Source: Actinomycetota bacterium (lineage in GTDB: Bacteria; Actinomycetota; Thermoleophilia; Gaiellales; Gaiellaceae). Taken from it: a DNA stretch of 8,844 bases. Where the stretch lies: assembly GCA_013811645.1 (NCBI GenBank), contig JACCUU010000240.1, positions 1-8,844 of the forward strand. Direction: 5' to 3'. Shown here piece after piece: positions 5,365 through 8,844 of the stretch (position 1 is its first letter; every line of letters starts with the position of its first letter). A program made the translations under genes and the position numbers. The notes beneath the pieces were generated by a model. That model saw nothing but the letters and a program-made list of their open reading frames with translations. It was not told the origin of the DNA and did not search any database.

Positions 5365-7542
5365 ATGGAGGTTCTCACCCGGTTCGTACTCCGCCACCGG
5401 TGGCCCGTGCTGGGCGCCTGGGCGATCGTGTTCTCCGTCTGCGGGCTCGCGTCGACCCAGCTCGCGGATCTTCTGACCAACCGTTTCACACTGCCGGGCA
5501 CCGATACGCACCGCGCTGAGCGCATCCTCGAGGAGGAATTCGGCCAGCGTACGACCGGCGCCTTCACGGTCGTGTTCCGAGGAGAGGGAAACGCGGAGTC
5601 GCTTGTGCCTCAGGCGCGCGTTGCGGCCGAACGCGCCGCCGACGAGCTTCCCACCGGCCAGCTGGTGTCGGTCGCGGCGGTGTCGGACGACGTCGTCGTC
5701 GCCCAGATCGTCTCGAACCTCGAGCCGGCCGACTCCAAGGGACGGACCGACGAGATGCGCCAGGCGCTGGGCGTCATCCCGGGCTCGGAGGTCTTCCTCA
5801 CCGGCCAGGCAGCCATCGAGCACGACCTGGACCCGGTGTTCGCGGAGGATCTGCTCCAGGGCGAGCTGATCGCGGTTCCCATCGCACTCCTGATCCTGGT
5901 CTTCACCTTCGGAACTCTGGCGTTCCTGCTTCCGTTCGCGTTCACGATCGTGACGATCCCGACCACGCTCGGAATCATCTGGGTGTTCGCGAATTTCATG
6001 GAGTTGACGACCTACCTGACGAACCTCGTCACGCTGATCGGCCTCGGGATCGCCATCGACTACTCGCTGCTGATCGTTTACCGCTATCGCGAGGAGCTTC
6101 GCCGCGGGTCGCCGCGTGACGAGGCGCTGGTGACCACCATGCTCACCGCGGGCCGCGCGGTGGTCTTCAGCGGTACCGCGGTCGCGCTCGGACTCGCGCT
6201 GCTCCTGTTCATGCCGCTGCCGTTCATTCGCGGGTTCGGCGTGGGCGGGCTCATCATCCCCGCCGTCTCGGTGCTCGCGGCGGTGACGTTCCTCCCGGCC
6301 GTCCTCTCGCTCGTGGGCAAGCCGCTCGATCGCGTGCGCTTGCTGCCGAAGCGCTGGCTCGAGCAGCGAGCCGACCCCGAGAGCGGCTTCTGGGCCGTGC
6401 TCTCGCGCTTCATCATGCGCTACCCGAAGCTCATCGCCGGAGCCACGTCCGCGCTTCTCCTCCTGCTCACCTTGCCCGTCCTTGCCCTGGAGCTCGGCCC
6501 CGGGTCGAACGAGGGAATTCCACGCGACCTCGAGGCCGTGCAGGGATTGGAGATCGTGGACGAAAGCGTCGGCGCAGGAGCGACTGCACCGAGCGCGATC
6601 GTAATCGATGCCGGGAGCGCGGGAGGCGCACGAGACCCGGCCGTGGAGCAGGCGCTCAGAGAGCTCGCCCGGCTGCTCGAAGCGGACCCGGAGGTCGCGG
6701 CGATCCGGTTCGAGGAGACACCGCAGCACGTCGACGCGACCGGTCGCTATCTGAACGTCGAAGTCGTTGGCGCGAACGACTACGGCGACCCGGCGAGCCT
6801 CCAGTTCGTCGACCGCTTGCGTGGGGACATCATCCCGGCAGCGGGCTTCCCCGAAACCGCGGTCGTATATGCAGGCGGCGGCCCGCCCGCCGGCAAGGAC
6901 TTCATCGACCTGACGTACAGCTGGTTCCCGTGGCTCGTGCTCGCAGTGCTCATCGCGACGTTCTTCCTCTTGATGCGGGCATTTCGCTCGATCGTGCTGC
7001 CGCTGAAGGCGATCATCCTGAACCTGCTCTCCATCGGGGCTGCGTACGGGCTGCTCGTGATCGTCTTCAAGTGGGGTGCGGGCGAGTGGATCGGGCTGAT
7101 CGCCTTCGACCAGATCGAGGCCTGGGTGCCGGTGATGCTCTTCGCCATGCTTTTCGGCCTCTCGATGGACTACGAGGTCTTCCTGGTCTCCCGGATGCGC
7201 GAGGAATGGGACAACGGGGCGACGAACGAGGAGGCGGTCGTGCTGGGGCTGACCAAGACCGGACGGCTCGTCACGGCCGCGGGACTGATCATGTTCGCTG
7301 CGTTCATGGGGTTGATCGCAGGGTCGATCGTCGGCCTGCAGCAGTTCGGGTTCGGGTTGGCGGTGGCGATCCTGATCGACGTGACGATCGTGCGAGCGTT
7401 GCTCGTCCCGAGCGCGATGAAGCTCTTCGGAAAGTGGAACTGGTGGCTGCCGGAGGGGCTTGCGCGGGTCGTCCGTGTCGAGCCGTCACCACTCGGCGCG
7501 CAGCGGGCTCGCAATGTGCCCGTAGCGGCCAGCGGGGACTAG
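5365..7542 (+). CDS. MMPL family (RND superfamily) transporter
   Basis: This 725-residue inner-membrane exporter is of the MMPL type, proton-driven transporters that move lipids, glycolipids, siderophores or drugs in Actinomycetota. It shows the duplicated RND layout: TM1 (about 13-33), an extracytoplasmic domain (34-165), TM2-6 (about 168-316), a cytoplasmic link, TM7 (355-375), a second outer domain (378-518), and TM8-12 (about 521-680). Proton-relay Asp-Tyr pairs are intact in both halves: Asp232-Tyr233 in GIAIDYSLLIVYRYREE and Asp602-Tyr603 in GLSMDYEVFLVSRMREEW. It lacks the long cytoplasmic tail of many mycobacterial MmpL proteins. The ATG at 5365 follows GGAAGA by 8 nt and the upstream small membrane gene by 4 bp. 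The substrate is unknown, and no lipid-biosynthesis gene or regulator is beside it. The gene ends 50 bp before the deoxysugar operon. Confidence 0.92.
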   Translation: MEVLTRFVLRHRWPVLGAWAIVFSVCGLASTQLADLLTNRFTLPGTDTHRAERILEEEFGQRTTGAFTVVFRGEGNAESLVPQARVAAERAADELPTGQLVSVAAVSDDVVVAQIVSNLEPADSKGRTDEMRQALGVIPGSEVFLTGQAAIEHDLDPVFAEDLLQGELIAVPIALLILVFTFGTLAFLLPFAFTIVTIPTTLGIIWVFANFMELTTYLTNLVTLIGLGIAIDYSLLIVYRYREELRRGSPRDEALVTTMLTAGRAVVFSGTAVALGLALLLFMPLPFIRGFGVGGLIIPAVSVLAAVTFLPAVLSLVGKPLDRVRLLPKRWLEQRADPESGFWAVLSRFIMRYPKLIAGATSALLLLLTLPVLALELGPGSNEGIPRDLEAVQGLEIVDESVGAGATAPSAIVIDAGSAGGARDPAVEQALRELARLLEADPEVAAIRFEETPQHVDATGRYLNVEVVGANDYGDPASLQFVDRLRGDIIPAAGFPETAVVYAGGGPPAGKDFIDLTYSWFPWLVLAVLIATFFLLMRAFRSIVLPLKAIILNLLSIGAAYGLLVIVFKWGAGEWIGLIAFDQIEAWVPVMLFAMLFGLSMDYEVFLVSRMREEWDNGATNEEAVVLGLTKTGRLVTAAGLIMFAAFMGLIAGSIVGLQQFGFGLAVAILIDVTIVRALLVPSAMKLFGKWNWWLPEGLARVVRVEPSPLGAQRARNVPVAASGD

Positions 7543-7580
7543 GGGTCCGGCTCCAGTCAGACGCTCGCTCGACGCGCGGT

Positions 7581-7586
7581 TAGCAT
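7581..7586 (+). promoter_or_regulatory. -10 box (TAGCAT) of a probable leaderless promoter for the dTDP-sugar operon
   Basis: TAGCAT (TANNNT type) lies 6 nt before the GTG at 7593, in the 50-bp gap after the MMPL stop, with no Shine-Dalgarno sequence between. It suggests the sugar genes have their own leaderless transcript. No clear -35 box or hairpin is visible in the gap. Confidence 0.5.
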
Positions 7587-7592
7587 CCCCGC

Positions 7593-8375
7593 GTGCAGCC
7601 GAAGGGCCTCATCTGCGCGGGTGGCGAGGCGACGCGCCTCGGCGAGCTGACGCGTGTCTCGAACAAGCACCTGTTACCGGTCGGGCGCTGGCCGATGATC
7701 TACTACCCGCTCCAGCTGCTCCAGCTCGCGGGCATCCGTGATGTTCTTCTGGTCACCGGCAAGGGCCACGCGGGGCAGATGATCGACCTCCTCGGCGATG
7801 GACGGCTCGCGCCGCGCGGTGGCGGAGATCCGATCCTCGAAGTCGACCTCACCTACAAGGTGCAGACGGAGCCCGGCGGGATCGCACAGGTCGTCGGCAT
7901 GGCGCGCGACTTCGCGGCCGGTGCTCCGCTCGTGGTCGTGCTCGGAGACAACATCTTCGAGAACGCGCAGTCGGCTGCGCTCGCCGAGTGGGTGAAAGAC
8001 GGGAAGCGCGCGCGGATCTTCGTCAAGGATGTCGATGATCCCGAGAACTTCGGGGTCGTCCTCTATGGCGAAGAGGGAGCAGTCGTAGACATCGTCGAGA
8101 AGGCGGGCGTCGTGGACACGCGTTTCGACTCCCCGCCTTCTTCCCATGCGGTGGTCGGCCTCTACTGCTATCCACCGGACGTGTTCGACGTCATCGCGAG
8201 CCTCGAGCCGTCGAGCCGCGGCGAGCTCGAGATCACCGACGTCAACCGCTACTACGCCGCTGAGGGCCGGCTCGAAGCGCGCGAGGTGGAGGGCTGGTGG
8301 GAGGACGCTGGCAAGCACTGGCAGCACCTCGCGGACATCGGGCGACGGATCGACGAGACCGGGGCCAACAAGTGA
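7593..8375 (+). CDS. rmlA: RmlA-like nucleotidyltransferase (glucose-1-phosphate thymidylyltransferase type)
   Basis: This 260-residue cytoplasmic enzyme probably joins a sugar 1-phosphate to dTTP to give dTDP-sugar and pyrophosphate, the first step of dTDP-rhamnose or related deoxysugar synthesis. Motifs in order: nucleotide loop AGGEATRL (9-16), SNKHLLPV (23-30), PMIYYPLQLLQLAGIRDVL (34-52), QTEPGGIAQ (91-99), LGDNIF (117-122) with metal ligand Asp119, ENFGVV (151-156), VEK (168-170), VVGLYCYP (187-194), ELEITDVNRYY (211-221) and WEDAGKH (236-242) with the second metal ligand Asp238. It is about 30 residues shorter than E. coli RmlA (about 290), probably lacking the C-terminal part linked to allosteric control. 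It departs from that enzyme in ATRL for GTRL, RWPMI for DKPMI and EDAG for LDTG. GTG at 7593 is 6 nt after a TAGCAT box. It overlaps the next gene by GTGA. Another sugar or nucleotide is possible. Confidence 0.85.
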   Translation: MQPKGLICAGGEATRLGELTRVSNKHLLPVGRWPMIYYPLQLLQLAGIRDVLLVTGKGHAGQMIDLLGDGRLAPRGGGDPILEVDLTYKVQTEPGGIAQVVGMARDFAAGAPLVVVLGDNIFENAQSAALAEWVKDGKRARIFVKDVDDPENFGVVLYGEEGAVVDIVEKAGVVDTRFDSPPSSHAVVGLYCYPPDVFDVIASLEPSSRGELEITDVNRYYAAEGRLEAREVEGWWEDAGKHWQHLADIGRRIDETGANK

Positions 8376-8839
8376 TCGAAGGGCTGCAACGCATTCCGCT
8401 GCAGCTGCACGAGGACGAGCGGGGCTGGTTCTGCGAGCTCCGCAAGGACAGCGCGCTTCCAGCACGGATGACGCAAACGAACGTGTCCTACTCACGTGCC
8501 GGCGTCGTCCGCGGCCTCCACTTTCACGAACGCGGCCAGAACGATCTGTTCGCCTGTCTGCAGGGGACGGCACGCGTCGTCGTGCTCGACCGTACGAGCG
8601 GCGAGACGTACACCGAGGACATCGGAGAGGACAATCGCGTCGCGCTCTACATTCCCGGTCGCCACGGCCACGGCTTTGAAGCGATCACCGACATTCTCTT
8701 CTGCTATCACGTGACCGCCGAGTACGACCCTGCCGACCCCGACGAGCAGACGATTCCCTGGAACGACCCGCGCGTCGCAGGACTATGGAGCACCAGCACA
8801 CCGACCCTGTCCGCGCGAGACGCCGCCGTCGCGTCCTGA
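8372..8839 (+). CDS. rmlC: RmlC-like dTDP-4-dehydro-sugar epimerase (cupin), short form
   Basis: This 155-residue cupin protein resembles dTDP-4-dehydrorhamnose 3,5-epimerase, the third enzyme of dTDP-L-rhamnose synthesis, and follows an RmlA-like gene. Family marks: GWFCELRKD (18-26), QTNVSYSRAGVVRGLHFH (35-52) with probable catalytic His50, the cupin core GTARVVVLDRTSGE (65-78), IPGRHGHGFEA (94-104), YDPADPDEQTIPWNDP (118-133) and LSARD (146-150). It is shorter than standard RmlC (about 180-190). The usual QxKLVR motif reads QNDLFA (56-61), so the normally conserved Lys is Asp58 and the Arg is Ala61. It may be a subfamily acting on another 4-keto sugar or epimerising one carbon only. The GTG at 8372 is chosen because it gives a GTGA overlap with the upstream stop and a family-like N-terminus; the open frame before it reads as out-of-frame rmlA sequence. 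Confidence 0.8.
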   Translation: MIEGLQRIPLQLHEDERGWFCELRKDSALPARMTQTNVSYSRAGVVRGLHFHERGQNDLFACLQGTARVVVLDRTSGETYTEDIGEDNRVALYIPGRHGHGFEAITDILFCYHVTAEYDPADPDEQTIPWNDPRVAGLWSTSTPTLSARDAAVAS

Positions 8840-8844
8840 TCACG
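8785..8844 (+). CDS. start of a probable NAD(P)-dependent Rossmann-fold sugar enzyme (RmlD- or RmlB-like), cut by window end
   Basis: Only 20 codons are present. An ATG at 8785 opens a frame whose first residues are mostly polar and arginine-rich, ending in RRRRRVLIT at the window edge. VLIT followed by a Gly-rich loop is the usual start of SDR-type dTDP-sugar reductases (RmlD) and dehydratases (RmlB), and an rmlA-rmlC-rmlD order would fit. The frame overlaps the 3' end of the epimerase gene by 55 bp. No other ATG, GTG or TTG in this frame lies between 8785 and the VLIT codons, so this start is likely if the gene is real. AGGA lies just 2 nt upstream, a poor ribosome site. The function is inferred from four residues plus context. 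Confidence 0.45.
   Translation, partial: MEHQHTDPVRARRRRRVLIT

Noticed and set aside
5167..6729. A 520-codon open frame on the minus strand opposite the MMPL gene
   Set aside because: Its product is dominated by Arg, Glu, Asp, His and Gln repeats with no recognisable domain, which is what the complement of a G+C-rich membrane-protein gene gives. The plus-strand MMPL has clear family motifs over the same stretch.
8297..8371. Upstream extension of the epimerase gene to ATG 8297
   Set aside because: The extra 25 residues are out-of-frame rmlA sequence rich in Arg and Gln. GTG 8372 gives a GTGA overlap and a family-like N-terminus.
7674..8573. A 299-codon minus-strand frame opposite rmlA and rmlC
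   Set aside because: No domain signature; the sense strand carries complete RmlA- and RmlC-like motifs. It is a codon-bias shadow.
1..8844. CRISPR array, tRNA/rRNA, transposon or phage remnants, toxin-antitoxin or defence genes
   Set aside because: I looked for repeated spacers, terminal inverted repeats, transposase or integrase motifs and typical defence domains and found none. The only strong inverted repeat is the hairpin at 4590-4619.

Overview
The window is G+C-rich (roughly two thirds by eye) and densely packed with genes. It uses many GTG starts, including GTGA stop/start overlaps, and apparently leaderless promoters in which a TANNNT box sits 6-8 nt before the start codon. Together with an MMPL transporter, a secreted LytM-type protein, a DUF6748-like protein and short RmlA/RmlC-like proteins, this points to a free-living Actinomycetota. 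My best guess is the class Thermoleophilia (Solirubrobacterales/Gaiellales type), inferred from protein style rather than from any marker gene. I see no rRNA, tRNA, CRISPR array, insertion sequence, integrase or phage gene. It reads as ordinary chromosome.

Layout from left to right. Positions 1-455 hold the C-terminal PHP domain of a PolX-type DNA polymerase/3'-5' exonuclease, cut by the window edge. Positions 511-1818 encode a PLP-dependent group II (aromatic-L-amino-acid type) decarboxylase. It overlaps by 26 bp, tail to tail, with a minus-strand secreted cysteine-containing DUF6748-like protein (1793-2434). Twenty bp separate that gene from a plus-strand cluster: two half-size TSUP (TauE/SafE) membrane proteins (2455-2799 and 2796-3191) and a secreted M23/LytM-domain protein (3188-4573), all joined by GTGA overlaps. 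A perfect 13-bp hairpin (4590-4619) separates this cluster from a convergent minus-strand YtxH-like protein (4662-5123). Divergent from that is a two-gene unit, a 59-residue single-span membrane protein (5181-5360) and an MMPL/RND-type exporter (5365-7542). The right end begins a dTDP-sugar operon: an RmlA-like nucleotidyltransferase (7593-8375), an RmlC-like cupin epimerase (8372-8839) and the first codons of a probable Rossmann-fold reductase or dehydratase (from 8785).

Most products act at the cell envelope: anion/sulfur-compound transport, peptidoglycan hydrolysis or wall binding, lipid or small-molecule export, and deoxysugar supply for surface glycans. I find no clearly new multi-gene system. 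The most notable points are the TSUP transporter encoded as two translationally coupled halves, a near-palindromic -10 box apparently shared by two divergent leaderless genes, a Tyr-to-Phe change on the catalytic loop of the decarboxylase, and departures from textbook RmlA and RmlC active-site residues in the sugar operon.
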